The notes under the pieces: model-generated | Databases searched by the model: none | What the model was told of the DNA's origin: nothing | Seen by the model: the letters and a program-made list of their open reading frames with translations, nothing else | Origin: an uncultured Prevotellaceae bacterium | GTDB lineage: Bacteria > Bacteroidota > Bacteroidia > Bacteroidales > Muribaculaceae | DNA: 58,104 bases | Direction: 5' to 3' | NCBI GenBank assembly: GCA_900318345.1 | Contig: ONKD01000010.1 | Span: 1 to 58,104, forward strand | In this document: one piece after another, positions 26,833-35,931 of the stretch | Position numbering within the stretch: the stretch's first letter is position 1 | How the letters are laid out: the number at the start of each line of letters is the position of its first letter | Translations under genes and position numbers: made by a program

Positions 26833-27976
26833 GGCTAGGGACAAGAAGACAAAGCTTAAAAATCCATTTGTAAATCAGGGTTATATCGACCCCGAGTACT
26901 TTTGCGACCGTCAACAAGAGACTGAGTTGATGCTCAACCACTTTGAGAACGGACGCAATATCACCCTTGTTGCCCCGCGTCGAATAGGAAAAACAGGCCT
27001 GATTAAGCATCTTTTTCACCACATCGAGTCGCAAAACAAGAATGCGATTTGCCTTTACATTGACATTTTTGCCACTAAAAACTTGCGTGATTTTACCGAA
27101 ATGTTCGGCTCGGTCGTCTTTAACGGCTTTGTCAAGCGTGAAAAGTCATTTCTACAGAAGGCGACAACCCTCTTGAGCAGCCTGCGCCCGGTGTTCTCGA
27201 CCGACCCGTTCACGGGTGTGCCCAAGGTGGCCATCACCGTAGAGCCATCGCGTGCCCAGCTGACCATCCAGCAGATTTTTGAGTGGCTGGCCAAGAGCCG
27301 CCGCGAGATCTACATTGCCATCGATGAGTTCCAGCAAATCGCCAACTACCCCGAGGACGGCACCGAGGCCCTGTTGCGCTCCCACATCCAGTTTGCAGGC
27401 GGCGTTCACTTCATTTTCGCCGGCAGCAAGTTCCACCTCATGGCCGAGATGTTCGGTTCGCCCAAGCGCCCCTTCTTCCAGAGCACCGAGACGATGGACC
27501 TACGTCCCCTGGATAAGGAAGTGTATTACCAGTTCGCCAGCGCCTTCTTTGTGAAAAAGCGCGGTAGTCTTGATCACGACACCTTCATCCAGCTCTATGA
27601 CCGTTTCGACGGCCACACCTGGTATATACAGAACGTGCTCAACAGGCTCTATGAGAGCTGCCAGCACGTCAAAACCATGGAAGAGGTGAACCGCGAGACC
27701 GTTCGCCTTGTTGAGAGCAAGTCACCGCAATACGAGAGCCTGGCGCAGTTCCTCTCCTCCAACCAGTTCAATCTCTTGAAAGCCATCGCCAGCGAGGGCA
27801 TCGTCGCCGAGCCCATGGGCGGCAAGTTCATCCGTCAGCACAACCTACTCTCACCCAGTATCGTGCAGTCGGCCCTGCGCGGCCTCCTCGACAAGGAAAT
27901 CGTCTATCGCACTCCTCAGGGCTACATCGTCTACGACCGCTTCATGTCCATCTGGCTAAAGCGCACCTTCGGCTGA
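26831..27976 (+). CDS. Archaeal-type AAA ATPase without nuclease domain (ATPase 2)
   Basis: A 381-residue ATPase: Walker A APRRIGKT at 48-55, Walker B YIAIDEF at 161-167, a sensor-like FAGSKFHLM segment and a C-terminal winged helix (about 290-380; LLKAIASEGIVAEP, SPSIVQSALRGLLDKEIV). It belongs to the archaeal-ATPase group but, unlike ATPases 1 and 4, I see no PD-(D/E)XK-like residues at its end. ATG at 26831 lies within a palindrome. It is a single-gene unit and its partner or substrate is unknown. Codon use is close to that of the neighbours except at the AT-rich 5' end. Confidence 0.85.
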   Translation: MARDKKTKLKNPFVNQGYIDPEYFCDRQQETELMLNHFENGRNITLVAPRRIGKTGLIKHLFHHIESQNKNAICLYIDIFATKNLRDFTEMFGSVVFNGFVKREKSFLQKATTLLSSLRPVFSTDPFTGVPKVAITVEPSRAQLTIQQIFEWLAKSRREIYIAIDEFQQIANYPEDGTEALLRSHIQFAGGVHFIFAGSKFHLMAEMFGSPKRPFFQSTETMDLRPLDKEVYYQFASAFFVKKRGSLDHDTFIQLYDRFDGHTWYIQNVLNRLYESCQHVKTMEEVNRETVRLVESKSPQYESLAQFLSSNQFNLLKAIASEGIVAEPMGGKFIRQHNLLSPSIVQSALRGLLDKEIVYRTPQGYIVYDRFMSIWLKRTFG

Positions 27977-28035
27977 TCAGCATCGTCCCAGGCTGCCCCT
28001 GCCTGTAGAGATTGTTGTTTAAACCCCATCGAGCA

Positions 28036-28662
28036 TCACGCCTTGTGAATCTTGATGCGGAAGCCGATAATGGTGCAAATCACCACGGCAAACCAGCAAA
28101 TGGCCACTGAGTTGACATGTAGCGCCGGAACTGTATATGTCAGCAGAAACACAGCACACAGCAAGGCCAATACTCCGTACATGAGCGAGGCAATGCCCAC
28201 CTGCTTCGCATTGGTGAGTTTCCCCGTGAGGAAAAAGTCACATGGCCTGTGCATATCTATTACGAGAGACAGAATGATCAAGGTGAATATGATCATATTG
28301 GCAATTTCATGATAAAGGACTCCGCCGTCTTCGCCGATGAAATGGCGCGTGGCGATCGCAATGATCCAAGAGGCAACGGTAAAAATGCCCGTAATGACCT
28401 CGATGATGATGCTCACGCGAGTGCGCTCCACAGGCTCAGAGTATGGGTCAAAACCCACGTTCCTTTTAGCCCCGTCGCCAGGGAATCTGTACAGAATATA
28501 AACCCCAGCGACAATCGTGAGGAACAGTACCGTGAACACCGACAAGACAGACGTCAGAGTGCTCATCTTACCCATCCCCATGAGCACGAGCAACGGAATG
28601 ACGATAATGGCCTCGATGACGGCCAGTGCGACAAATGCACGATTTCTATTTAATGGTTTCAT
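28036..28662 (-). CDS. Six-helix membrane protein, paralogue 4 of 4
   Basis: A 208-residue protein with six predicted membrane helices (about 10-28, 35-57, 83-104, 118-138, 156-178, 183-204) and a hydrophilic stretch between helices 2 and 3. It shares with the three following paralogues the pattern EVITGI...SWIIA in helix 3 and a KQV-type motif before helix 5 (LTNAKQVGIA). I do not recognise the family. It ends the run that begins with the SPFH and Arc-type genes, so a membrane role connected with SPFH is possible. Confidence 0.75.
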   Translation of the reverse strand: MKPLNRNRAFVALAVIEAIIVIPLLVLMGMGKMSTLTSVLSVFTVLFLTIVAGVYILYRFPGDGAKRNVGFDPYSEPVERTRVSIIIEVITGIFTVASWIIAIATRHFIGEDGGVLYHEIANMIIFTLIILSLVIDMHRPCDFFLTGKLTNAKQVGIASLMYGVLALLCAVFLLTYTVPALHVNSVAICWFAVVICTIIGFRIKIHKA

Positions 28663-28664
28663 AA

Positions 28665-29297
28665 CTATTTCGCTTTATCAAGTAGGATCTTGACCACAAT
28701 AAAGTAGATTAAAAATAATGTAGATAATCTACCGTCAATGATTAGGTAGAATTTAACTGAAATGCAGTAACCGACGAGCGCCAAAGCCAGAACCAATGCC
28801 AAGATGCGGCTTGCACGTATGGCAATTCTCACCTGCTTCATGTTGGTCAAGTTGCCCATTTCAGCTATAGCACCCGGTTTATATGCCTGAATGAGCAGGA
28901 TCGCAACCATCAAGGTAATGATTGACCAAGTGAAAATCAGGCTGTAGTTCACACTTCCGTCTGTACCAATTAACAGATGAGAGGCCAGAGCAATGATCCA
29001 GGCAACGATCACTAACAGTCCTGAGGCAATCTCAAATAACGTTCCCTCCTGCGAGCGCCCCACATGCACCGCCTCGACATCAAACCCGTTTTGGGCCTTA
29101 GGCTCATTGGCCGGGCACTTAAACATGATGAAAAGGAAGACCACGGCCGAGACAACCATCACGATCGTCGCCGGAATCAAGAATGCCTTTTGATCCATTT
29201 CATTATTATCAACAGCGAGGAAGGCAGCGATGACCACGAGCAGGAACGAGATGAGCCCCACTATCCCCATGAGATTTTTTCTTTTTATCGGCTTCAT
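28665..29297 (-). CDS. Six-helix membrane protein, paralogue 3 of 4
   Basis: A 210-residue polytopic protein with the same helix layout as its neighbours and the shared FEIASGLLVIVAWIIALAS segment in helix 3, followed by NLTNMKQVRIA before helix 5. It is separated by 2 bp from paralogue 4 and 12 bp from paralogue 2, which implies co-translation. Function unknown. No catalytic motif is visible. Confidence 0.75.
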   Translation of the reverse strand: MKPIKRKNLMGIVGLISFLLVVIAAFLAVDNNEMDQKAFLIPATIVMVVSAVVFLFIMFKCPANEPKAQNGFDVEAVHVGRSQEGTLFEIASGLLVIVAWIIALASHLLIGTDGSVNYSLIFTWSIITLMVAILLIQAYKPGAIAEMGNLTNMKQVRIAIRASRILALVLALALVGYCISVKFYLIIDGRLSTLFLIYFIVVKILLDKAK

Positions 29298-29309
29298 TTT
29301 AAACAGTTA

Positions 29310-29990
29310 TTATTGCTTGTTGGAGTGATTATCGTCAAGCAGCTTTTCCACATCCTCCTGGCTGGGTTTAACATTCTTGATAGACATATCCCAAATGAAA
29401 AGACCTATCAGGGCAACAACCAATATGCCTGGCAGAATTTTAACCATCGCATTTGAAGGCAGCAGATATCTAAGGGTATCGGACAGAACAACCAATGCAC
29501 TGACTAGCCCCATCGCATGAATGCGGATGGCATGCTGCTTGACCTGCTTAATACCCAAGGGCTCCCACATGCCGCCAAATCTCTTGGGCAGATAGTTGTC
29601 AACAAGGCACAGGATGGCTGTAATCGTGCAAATCACAATACTATTGGAACCGTGATCAGTGCCCATGCCGAGCAGGCCTTTCCTGAAGATGAGCACCCAT
29701 GCAATGAACAGGATGACCGCTGTAATCACGTCACAACTCATTCCCGCAAGGGTGGGCCTCAGTTTGATGGTTTGGCTCTCGTGTCCATCCTTCGCCTTGC
29801 CGGACTGCTCCGGACCTTGTTTGCGCGATTTCATGATTTTGACGACATTGACAACGACACCAAGCGCACAGATAACGGCTAGCGTGTTGAAAAGAAAACT
29901 ATCGATGAAACCTGTGTGGCGCAAATAATATAGTCCCGGCACAAAAAGCAACGAGAGGCCAATCATTACTATTGGTTTAGGATTTTTCAT
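29310..29990 (-). CDS. Six-helix membrane protein, paralogue 2 of 4
   Basis: A 226-residue polytopic protein of the same family. The shared helix 3 reads CDVITAVILFIAWVLIF and the pre-helix 5 motif is LGIKQVKQHAIR. It has a longer charged segment between helices 2 and 3 (KSRKQGPEQSGKAKDG) and a hydrophilic, acidic C-terminal tail of about 25 residues. Function unknown. Confidence 0.75.
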   Translation of the reverse strand: MKNPKPIVMIGLSLLFVPGLYYLRHTGFIDSFLFNTLAVICALGVVVNVVKIMKSRKQGPEQSGKAKDGHESQTIKLRPTLAGMSCDVITAVILFIAWVLIFRKGLLGMGTDHGSNSIVICTITAILCLVDNYLPKRFGGMWEPLGIKQVKQHAIRIHAMGLVSALVVLSDTLRYLLPSNAMVKILPGILVVALIGLFIWDMSIKNVKPSQEDVEKLLDDNHSNKQ

Positions 29991-30072
29991 GATGATAGGG
30001 TTTTGTCGTTTCTACATCTTTATGGATGATTTTTACTGTCTTAAAGCACGAGATGTCCCGAGAATAGGTGCT

Positions 30073-30714
30073 TTACTTGATTGATGAAAAGCAAAACTTA
30101 GAAGCGAAGATCAGCACAAACGATAACCCCATGGCAATGATGAACCATTCACCCACTTTGCTATCGCCAGGAATCAAAAATGCGCAGATCAGGAACACTG
30201 CACAGATGAGGCCCAGAGCCCGCTTGCGATAGATGCACATCTTGAGCTGCTTTACATTGAATGGTGAGATGCCCATTGTCTTGTGGAAATAGGCCGAAAC
30301 ATGAAACCAGATGGCGCCTACCGTGCAAAGCCCGGCTATCTTCAAGCTTGTGTAGCCATCTTGGGCAAGCGATGGCCAGTCACGCAGTATCAGTATCCAC
30401 GACACGATGAGCAATATCGCTGTGATGAACTCACACACGGTCCCGCCCCACGTGCGGCTGATTTTCAAGCGACGGATATCCTCAGATGCCTTCTCCTCTT
30501 CTTCCATCTCTTTGAGATCGGCAGCGAAGGCCTCAGGATCAACTCGTTTCTGAATCAATTTCACGGCTATAGCCGCGGCTCCTATAATGATAATAAACAG
30601 CCATGACCAGCCTTTAGGGATGATTTCTGCCTCCCTTAAGCCTATATAGGCAACGAACAAAACTGCGCAGATAACCGTCATGATTATCGTCATCTCCTTT
30701 TTGCCTAGTTTCAT
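30073..30714 (-). CDS. Six-helix membrane protein, paralogue 1 of 4
   Basis: A 213-residue polytopic protein, first of the four tandem paralogues. Helix 3 reads CEFITAILLIVSWILIL and the pre-helix 5 motif FNVKQLKMCIY. An acidic patch (KEMEEEEKASEDIRR) lies between helices 2 and 3. It begins 69 bp after the Arc-type gene. Function unknown. Confidence 0.75.
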   Translation of the reverse strand: MKLGKKEMTIIMTVICAVLFVAYIGLREAEIIPKGWSWLFIIIIGAAAIAVKLIQKRVDPEAFAADLKEMEEEEKASEDIRRLKISRTWGGTVCEFITAILLIVSWILILRDWPSLAQDGYTSLKIAGLCTVGAIWFHVSAYFHKTMGISPFNVKQLKMCIYRKRALGLICAVFLICAFLIPGDSKVGEWFIIAMGLSFVLIFASKFCFSSIK

Positions 30715-30783
30715 AACTCTATAATCTTTTTGGTTAATAATACATTACTGGCGCTCATGCGCACATCTTATCACATGACTCGG

Positions 30784-30990
30784 TCAATCAGTGCCATTGT
30801 CCTCGACTTGATTATCGAGATCGGTTTTCTTCTTCTTGGGCAGACGGCGGGCCTTGCGCAGCGCCTCGGTGATGATCCACTGCAACTGGCCGTTGGTGGA
30901 ACGGAACTCGTCGGCTGCCCACTTTTCAATGGCATCCATCGTGTCGCTATCGACACGCAGGATGAAACTCTTTGTGGCTTTCTTTGCCAT
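30784..30990 (-). CDS. Arc-type ribbon-helix-helix protein
   Basis: A 68-residue protein: SFILRVDSDTMDAIEKWA forms the beta-strand and first helix, and STNGQLQWIITEALRKA the second helix, of an Arc/MetJ ribbon-helix-helix fold. A Lys-rich tail follows. It follows the SPFH gene in the same direction, a pairing I recall from other Bacteroidota, so it may be an autoregulator or a small partner of the SPFH protein. Confidence 0.8.
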   Translation of the reverse strand: MAKKATKSFILRVDSDTMDAIEKWAADEFRSTNGQLQWIITEALRKARRLPKKKKTDLDNQVEDNGTD

Positions 30991-31017
30991 AGTCTGCTAA
31001 TTCTTTATGCGGATTTT

Positions 31018-31111
31018 AATGCGAATTTCGCAAATGGAACTAATTACACGAATTGTGATATCTTTCGCTAAATCTGTTTAATTCGCGAAATTCGCATTAG
31101 CCCCGCAGGGT
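31018..31111. repeat. Large inverted repeat of an interspersed family
   Basis: TAATGCGAATTTCGC (31018-31032) and GCGAAATTCGCATTA (31085-31099) are exact inverse copies, followed by GCCCCGCAGGG. The sequence CCCTGCGGGGCTAATGCGAA, read on the minus strand here, is found again at about 56340 on the plus strand, so this is an interspersed repeat of the genome. It sits between the SPFH and Arc-type genes. Confidence 0.65.
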
Positions 31112-32079
31112 TATTGGTTAAGTGTGCCGGTGTTGACCACGGGCTGGGCCGACTCGTCGGCGCACAGGACAACCAGCAGGTTGCTCACCATGGCGGCCTT
31201 CTTGTCCTCGTCAAGCTCGACAATGTCGTCGGCCGACAGTTTGTCAAGGGCCATCTTCACCATGCTCACGGCGCCCTCGACAATCTTCTCACGGGCGGTG
31301 ATGATGGCGCTGGCCTGCTGGCGGCGCAGCATCACGGCAGCGATCTCGGGAGCATAGGCCAGATAGTTGATGCGGGCCTCGACCACCTCGATGCCGGCGA
31401 GCGACAGGCGCTCATTGAGCTTGCCCTCGAGCTGCTCGTTGATCTCGTCGCCACCCGAGCGCAGGGTCAGTTCCTTGGTGTTCTCATCGTTGTCGTCATA
31501 GGCATACTGGCCGGCCACCTGACGCAGGGCGGCATAGCTCTGCACGCTCACAAAGTCTTCCAGGGCGCGCATCAGCCCCTTGGCGTTGCCGCTCAGTGTA
31601 CCGTCTGATGAAGCCATGGTCTGTGAATCCACCTCAAACAGGGCCTTATAGGTGTCCTTCAGTCTCCACACAAGCACCAGACCGATCATCACGGGGTTAC
31701 CCACCTTGTCGTTGACCTTGATGGGCTCGGCGTCCAGGTTGCGGGCACGCAGCGAGACTTTCTTGGTGCCATAGAAGGGGTTGATCCAGTAGAAACCCGT
31801 GCGGGTGAATGTGCCGCTATATTTGCCGAACCAGGTGGTCACGCGGGCCGTGTTGGGCTCGAGCATCATGAATCCGTTCAGGATAAACAATTCACCAATC
31901 AATAACAGCACACTAATGATAAGCAGGATGGTTGGGAGAATGCCGTGACTAGGAAGGTCATACATGACAATGGACCTGTAAATGCCCCATACACCGAGAA
32001 CCGGCAACACGAGAGCGACAAACAGCATAAAGAAACCGTTCATTGTCACACCTTTGAAATTAAATTCTTTCGTTTCCAT
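31111..32079 (-). CDS. SPFH/Band 7 domain membrane protein
   Basis: A 322-residue protein with two N-terminal membrane helices (about 13-32 and 46-68) followed by an SPFH domain (about 70-260; [40 protein letters not shown]) and a helical tail with the [18 protein letters not shown] segment that is typical of slipin-like scaffolds. Such proteins organise membrane microdomains as oligomers. Co-orientation with four small polytopic membrane proteins suggests possible clients. A -7 box TATCTTTG precedes it. Confidence 0.9.
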   Translation of the reverse strand: METKEFNFKGVTMNGFFMLFVALVLPVLGVWGIYRSIVMYDLPSHGILPTILLIISVLLLIGELFILNGFMMLEPNTARVTTWFGKYSGTFTRTGFYWINPFYGTKKVSLRARNLDAEPIKVNDKVGNPVMIGLVLVWRLKDTYKALFEVDSQTMASSDGTLSGNAKGLMRALEDFVSVQSYAALRQVAGQYAYDDNDENTKELTLRSGGDEINEQLEGKLNERLSLAGIEVVEARINYLAYAPEIAAVMLRRQQASAIITAREKIVEGAVSMVKMALDKLSADDIVELDEDKKAAMVSNLLVVLCADESAQPVVNTGTLNQ

Positions 32080-32130
32080 AATATAATGATTTTAAAAGTT
32101 GGTTATTAAATTGATATCATTTTGATATCG

Positions 32131-32138
32131 CAAAGATA
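32131..32138 (-). promoter_or_regulatory. -7 box of the SPFH gene
   Basis: TATCTTTG on the minus strand, with a TTGACA about 21 bp further upstream. It probably drives the SPFH-Arc-membrane protein series. Confidence 0.65.
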
Positions 32139-32314
32139 TGTACAAAAATAATTCCATGTCAAGTGTTTTATATCAATTTAACACAATTTTAACCAAACCA
32201 GCTGTATTTAGTTAAAATATGCAAATTCTGTGCTTAACGTGGTGAATTTGTGGCAAAAACACTATTTTTGTGATGATTAATTGTCCCTAGTGGACGCAAT
32301 ACCACATTATAGTT

Positions 32315-32671
32315 ATGAAAAAATTGCTCATATTCTTGATTATTTTGGCTGCAATCATGTATTTCACGCGGCCCTCTAGCGAGAAGCACAAGCAGGCTAT
32401 CGCCGACGATATTGTCAAGGCCTCGGCCCAGGGTGGACTGGACAGCACGGCCATTGTGTGCTGGGACTTTGAGGGGAAGAACGAGGAATTGCTCAAGCTG
32501 GCCAAAGAGAACCCCGAGGAGGCCCGCAAGAGGGTGGCCGAGGAAGTCGGGAAAACCCTCAAGGTAAAAGACTTCTACCTGTGCAATGTGGGCACCGTTA
32601 CCTACAATGGTAAGGAACAAAATGTGACACTTGGTGTGTTTGGGCACGTTTTTTGCACTGGAGTGAAGTGA
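32315..32671 (+). CDS. Small membrane-anchored protein with a GVFGHVF domain
   Basis: A 118-residue protein with one N-terminal helix (LLIFLIILAAIMYF) acting as anchor or signal. The C-terminus KDFYLCNVGTVTYNG...VTLGVFGHVF is clearly related to the end of the next protein (NYVVCSVGRMSIGD...VSLGVFGHVF) and resembles DUF4359-type sequences. A TATTTTTG box lies at 32263-32270. The two genes form a pair sharing a domain of unknown role. Confidence 0.7.
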   Translation: MKKLLIFLIILAAIMYFTRPSSEKHKQAIADDIVKASAQGGLDSTAIVCWDFEGKNEELLKLAKENPEEARKRVAEEVGKTLKVKDFYLCNVGTVTYNGKEQNVTLGVFGHVFCTGVK

Positions 32672-32720
32672 AGTTTTTTTAATATGGTTTTGAAAATTGA
32701 CATTTGATAAAGATTAGATT

Positions 32721-33662
32721 ATGGAATTTCACATGATTAGGAACGGTAAACAGGAAGGCCCGTTTACCGTCGAAGAGTTGTCACAGCAGGGTATCACTCC
32801 CGAGAGCGAAGTGTGGGCTCCGGGCATGGCCGACTGGATGCAGGCTGGCGATGTGCCCGAGCTGACCGCCGTGTTGCAGCGGGCCGAGTTTGAGGCCTCA
32901 CAGCAGGCCGCCCGTGCCGCCGAGAACCAGCCGACCATGGGACAGCCTTATGAGCCCTCAACCCCTCCGGGCTATTTCCCTCCCCAGACTCCACCGCGTG
33001 GCCCCATTGTGGAACCCGAGAAGAAAAGCGGCTGCACGCCGTGGCTCATCGCCGCTTTGATCTTGGCCATCCTGTTTGGCACCATGGTGTTTACTTGTCC
33101 TGATCGTCCGGCCCATGAGCAGGCCATCCAGGAGGTGACCAAGGCTTGGGTGGGCGACAAGGTTGACGAGAACCTGGGCTCCATTACTGGCGTAGGAGGC
33201 GTCTTTGGCGACCTCATCAACAAGGCTCTCAAGGAGTTGACGGGCATTGGCACCGACAAGGTTATTTCAAAATATCTCGACGTGAAGAACTATGTCGTTT
33301 GCTCGGTGGGCCGCATGAGCATCGGCGACAACGAGGAAAAGATGGTCTCGCTGGGCGTGTTCGGCCACGTGTTCACCTTTGGCAAGGAGGACATCGAGAA
33401 AGCTTGGACCCGCGCGATGGACGACTATGAGTCGCGCAACCACGTGACCCCGCCCCCCGCTCCCCAGCCCCAGCAGGACGAGGAAGAAGAGGGCCTGCCC
33501 GAGGAGGATGCCATCACCAATGACCCGATGGCGCTGCCCGACAGCATCATGGGCGTCGAGATTCCTGAGGGCATGGACAGCATGGTCAACCAGATGGCCA
33601 ACGAAGCCCTCCGCATGGCCAAGGAATGGGCCAAGCAGCAAATCGACAAACTGGGAAAATAA
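32721..33662 (+). CDS. GYF_2 domain membrane protein with DUF4359-like domain
   Basis: A 313-residue protein in four parts. An N-terminal GYF_2/DUF4339 domain (1-55; FHMIRNGKQEGPFTVEEL and VWAPGMADW), a Pro-rich linker, a single transmembrane helix (about 112-130), and an extracytoplasmic domain (about 135-235) sharing the GVFGHVF block with the preceding protein, then an acidic, Pro-rich tail. GYF_2 domains mediate protein contacts and occur on many Bacteroidota membrane proteins, including the dispanin-type protein at 35932. The role is unknown. A hairpin ends the gene. Confidence 0.82.
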   Translation: MEFHMIRNGKQEGPFTVEELSQQGITPESEVWAPGMADWMQAGDVPELTAVLQRAEFEASQQAARAAENQPTMGQPYEPSTPPGYFPPQTPPRGPIVEPEKKSGCTPWLIAALILAILFGTMVFTCPDRPAHEQAIQEVTKAWVGDKVDENLGSITGVGGVFGDLINKALKELTGIGTDKVISKYLDVKNYVVCSVGRMSIGDNEEKMVSLGVFGHVFTFGKEDIEKAWTRAMDDYESRNHVTPPPAPQPQQDEEEEGLPEEDAITNDPMALPDSIMGVEIPEGMDSMVNQMANEALRMAKEWAKQQIDKLGK

Positions 33663-33686
33663 GGAACCACGACACCCAGCACTCAA

Positions 33687-33730
33687 CACGCCGGACAGCC
33701 GCCAATCACGGGCTGCCCGGCGTGTTTCAT
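33687..33730 (+). terminator. Long hairpin after the GYF_2 gene
   Basis: ACACGCCGG (33687-33695) pairs with CCGGCGTGT (33718-33726), extended by CAGCC/GGCTG inside. Only a short T run follows, but the stem is long and stable. Confidence 0.65.
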
Positions 33731-33799
33731 TGTGGGCGCTCAAAATGGCCGGAACAGGAAATCGGGATGAAAAAATAGGGCTGATTTATAAATTTATTG

Positions 33800-33807
33800 T
33801 ACCTTTG
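33800..33807 (+). promoter_or_regulatory. -7 box of tyrS
   Basis: TACCTTTG, 44 bp upstream of the tyrS ATG. No T-box-like leader is visible in this interval. Confidence 0.6.
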
Positions 33808-33851
33808 CCCTTCAATAGTGAAATAACCAACTAAAAACGATAATAACAACG

Positions 33852-35144
33852 ATGAATTTTGTAGAAGAACTGAAATGGCGCGGCATGATCAATGACATCA
33901 TGCCTGGTGCCGAGGAGCAACTCAACAAGGAAATGACCAGCGGATATGTGGGCATCGACCCCACTGCCGACTCATTGCACATCGGCCACCTGGTGGGCGT
34001 GATGATGCTCAAGCACCTGCAGCGTGCAGGACATCGCCCCATCGCCCTCATCGGCGGTGCCACGGGCATGATCGGCGACCCCTCGATGAAATCTCAGGAG
34101 CGCAAGCTCATCGACGAGGAGACCCTGCGCCACAACCAGGAGTGCATCCGCCAGCAGCTGGCCAAGTTCCTGGACTTTGACAGCGACGCCCCCAACCATG
34201 CCATCGTGGTGAACAACTATGACTGGATGAAGGAATTCAGCTTCCTGAGCTTCATCCGCGACATTGGCAAGCACATCACCGTCAACTACATGATGGCCAA
34301 GGACAGCGTCAAGAAGCGCCTGGCCGCCAATGCCGATCATGGCATGTCGTTCACTGAGTTCTCCTATCAGTTGCTGCAGGGCTACGACTTCCTGTACCTC
34401 TATGAGCACGAGGGATGCAGGCTCCAAATGGGCGGCAGTGACCAGTGGGGCAACATCACCACCGGCACCGAGCTCATCCGTCGCATCAACGGCGGCGAGG
34501 CCTATGCCATCACTTGCCCGCTCATCACCAAGAGCGACGGCACCAAGTTTGGCAAGACCGAGGGCGGCAACGTGTGGCTTGACCCGAAGCGCACCTCACC
34601 CTACAAGTTCTACCAGTTCTGGATCAACGTGAGCGACGAGGACGCCAAGAAATACATCAAGATCTTCACCGCCCTGCCTCAGGACGAAATTGAAGGACTG
34701 ATTGCCGAGCAGGAGAAGGATCCCGGCCTGCGTCCGCTGCAAAAACGCCTCGCCAAGGAAATCACCACCATGGTACATAGCGCCGAGGACTACGAGATGG
34801 CCGTCGAGGCTTCACAGATCCTGTTCTCTAACAAGGCCAAGGACATCCTGCACAAGATCGACGAGCAGACGCTTCTCAATGTGTTTGAGGGCGTGCCCCA
34901 GTTTGAGGTTCCCCGCAGCGCCATCGATGAGGGCACTCCGATGATCTCGCTGCTGACCGATGTGGCTGCCGTATTCCCCAGCAAGGGCGAGATGCGCAAG
35001 CTGACCCAGGGCGGCGGCGTGAGCATCAACAAGGAAAAGCTGGCCGATCCCAACATGCCTGCCAGCGCTGACCTGCTGCTCAACGGCAAGTACATCCTGG
35101 CCCAGAAGGGTAAGAAGAATTATTTCCTGCTCATTGTCAAGTGA
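33852..35144 (+). CDS. tyrS: Tyrosyl-tRNA synthetase
   Basis: A 430-residue class I aminoacyl-tRNA synthetase. The HIGH signature is in SLHIGHLVG (about 43-48), the KMSKS counterpart is KFGKTEGGN (about 233), and the Tyr-binding elements GYDFLYLYE and GGSDQWGNI lie between. The C-terminal S4-like domain (about 360-430; [27 protein letters not shown]) binds the tRNA. Length and motif order match the bacterial TyrRS family. It charges tRNA-Tyr in the cytoplasm. It is monocistronic, followed by a tRNA-Gln gene with its own promoter. Confidence 0.97.
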   Translation: MNFVEELKWRGMINDIMPGAEEQLNKEMTSGYVGIDPTADSLHIGHLVGVMMLKHLQRAGHRPIALIGGATGMIGDPSMKSQERKLIDEETLRHNQECIRQQLAKFLDFDSDAPNHAIVVNNYDWMKEFSFLSFIRDIGKHITVNYMMAKDSVKKRLAANADHGMSFTEFSYQLLQGYDFLYLYEHEGCRLQMGGSDQWGNITTGTELIRRINGGEAYAITCPLITKSDGTKFGKTEGGNVWLDPKRTSPYKFYQFWINVSDEDAKKYIKIFTALPQDEIEGLIAEQEKDPGLRPLQKRLAKEITTMVHSAEDYEMAVEASQILFSNKAKDILHKIDEQTLLNVFEGVPQFEVPRSAIDEGTPMISLLTDVAAVFPSKGEMRKLTQGGGVSINKEKLADPNMPASADLLLNGKYILAQKGKKNYFLLIVK

Positions 35145-35181
35145 TTTCGTCTCATTGACGTAAAAAAAACCGATAAAAAGG

Positions 35182-35210
35182 TTGTAAATCAAAAAAAAGC
35201 AGTAATTTTG
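35182..35210 (+). promoter_or_regulatory. Promoter of tRNA-Gln
   Basis: TTG at 35182-35184 and TAATTTTG at 35203-35210 are spaced by 18 bp, 42 bp before the tRNA. Confidence 0.65.
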
Positions 35211-35252
35211 CACCGCATTTAGGATAGGCAACTGTCCTGATGACATAGGGAT

Positions 35253-35326
35253 TGCCTTGTAGTGTAATGGTAACACAACGGTTTTTGGTGCCGCATTTCC
35301 TGGTTCGAGTCCGGGCAAGGCAACCA
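35253..35326 (+). tRNA. tRNA-Gln(TTG)
   Basis: The cloverleaf is complete: acceptor TGCCTTG/CAAGGCA, D stem GTGT/ACAC, an anticodon stem with one A-C mismatch at its base around the loop TTTTGGT (anticodon TTG), a T arm CTGG/CCGG with TTCGAGT, and an encoded CCA. It is followed by a terminator. Confidence 0.93.
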
Positions 35327-35331
35327 CAATA

Positions 35332-35363
35332 AAGGAGAGAACACTTGATGTCCTCTCCTTTTT
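35332..35363 (+). terminator. Terminator of tRNA-Gln
   Basis: AAGGAGAG (35332-35339) pairs with CTCTCCTT (35353-35360) and runs into five T residues. Confidence 0.85.
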
Positions 35364-35538
35364 GTATTGTTACATGGCTCCATTGTCTCCTTGTAGCCCT
35401 CATCAGCCCTCATCCGATCCGAGGACGAGCATTCGCCGTGCCTTGAGCGTGAGGATGCCCAATAGTAAGGTTGTTTTTGTTGTTTTCCCCTTGTTGTTCT
35501 GGTTGTTTGAAAGGTTTGCGCCAACCCGTCGCATTTTT

Positions 35539-35913
35539 TTACCAGTCGAAGATGTTGCGCAGCAGCCACCAGGCAAGCACCATCACTAAAAACAGCCAGA
35601 TGAGCAGCGGTGCGTTCAAGCGTTGATATAGGCGCGGCCGACGCGTGCGTTGGCTCTCGGCAAACAGACACACGACAATCCACGGGATAGCCACCATCAT
35701 CATCGCATTATAGCCGAAGGCCTCCTTCACGTCGCCGTTCAACAGCGCATGGATGGCCCGCTGGCTGCCGCAGCCAGGGCACTTGTAACCCGTGATGGAT
35801 AAAAATGTACACTGCGGAAACACGCTTGACGTTGCCGGGTCGAGCGCATAATAAATGAAGCCCAGCACCAGTAGCACGGCGATGACTAAAACGATGACCA
35901 ATGTGCGCCGCAT
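35539..35913 (-). CDS. DUF2752 membrane protein
   Basis: A 124-residue protein with three membrane helices (about 5-22, 65-85, 100-118). The signature CPGCGSQRAIHALLNGD after the first loop defines DUF2752. The function is unknown. It lies 18 bp behind the dispanin-like gene in an arrangement common in Bacteroidota, so the two probably act together in the membrane. Confidence 0.9.
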   Translation of the reverse strand: MRRTLVIVLVIAVLLVLGFIYYALDPATSSVFPQCTFLSITGYKCPGCGSQRAIHALLNGDVKEAFGYNAMMMVAIPWIVVCLFAESQRTRRPRLYQRLNAPLLIWLFLVMVLAWWLLRNIFDW

Positions 35914-35931
35914 GACGCTTGCTGTTATCTG

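Noticed and set aside
33808-33851. T-box or other riboswitch before tyrS
   Set aside because: Only 44 bp between the promoter box and ATG and no T-box sequence; too short for a riboswitch.
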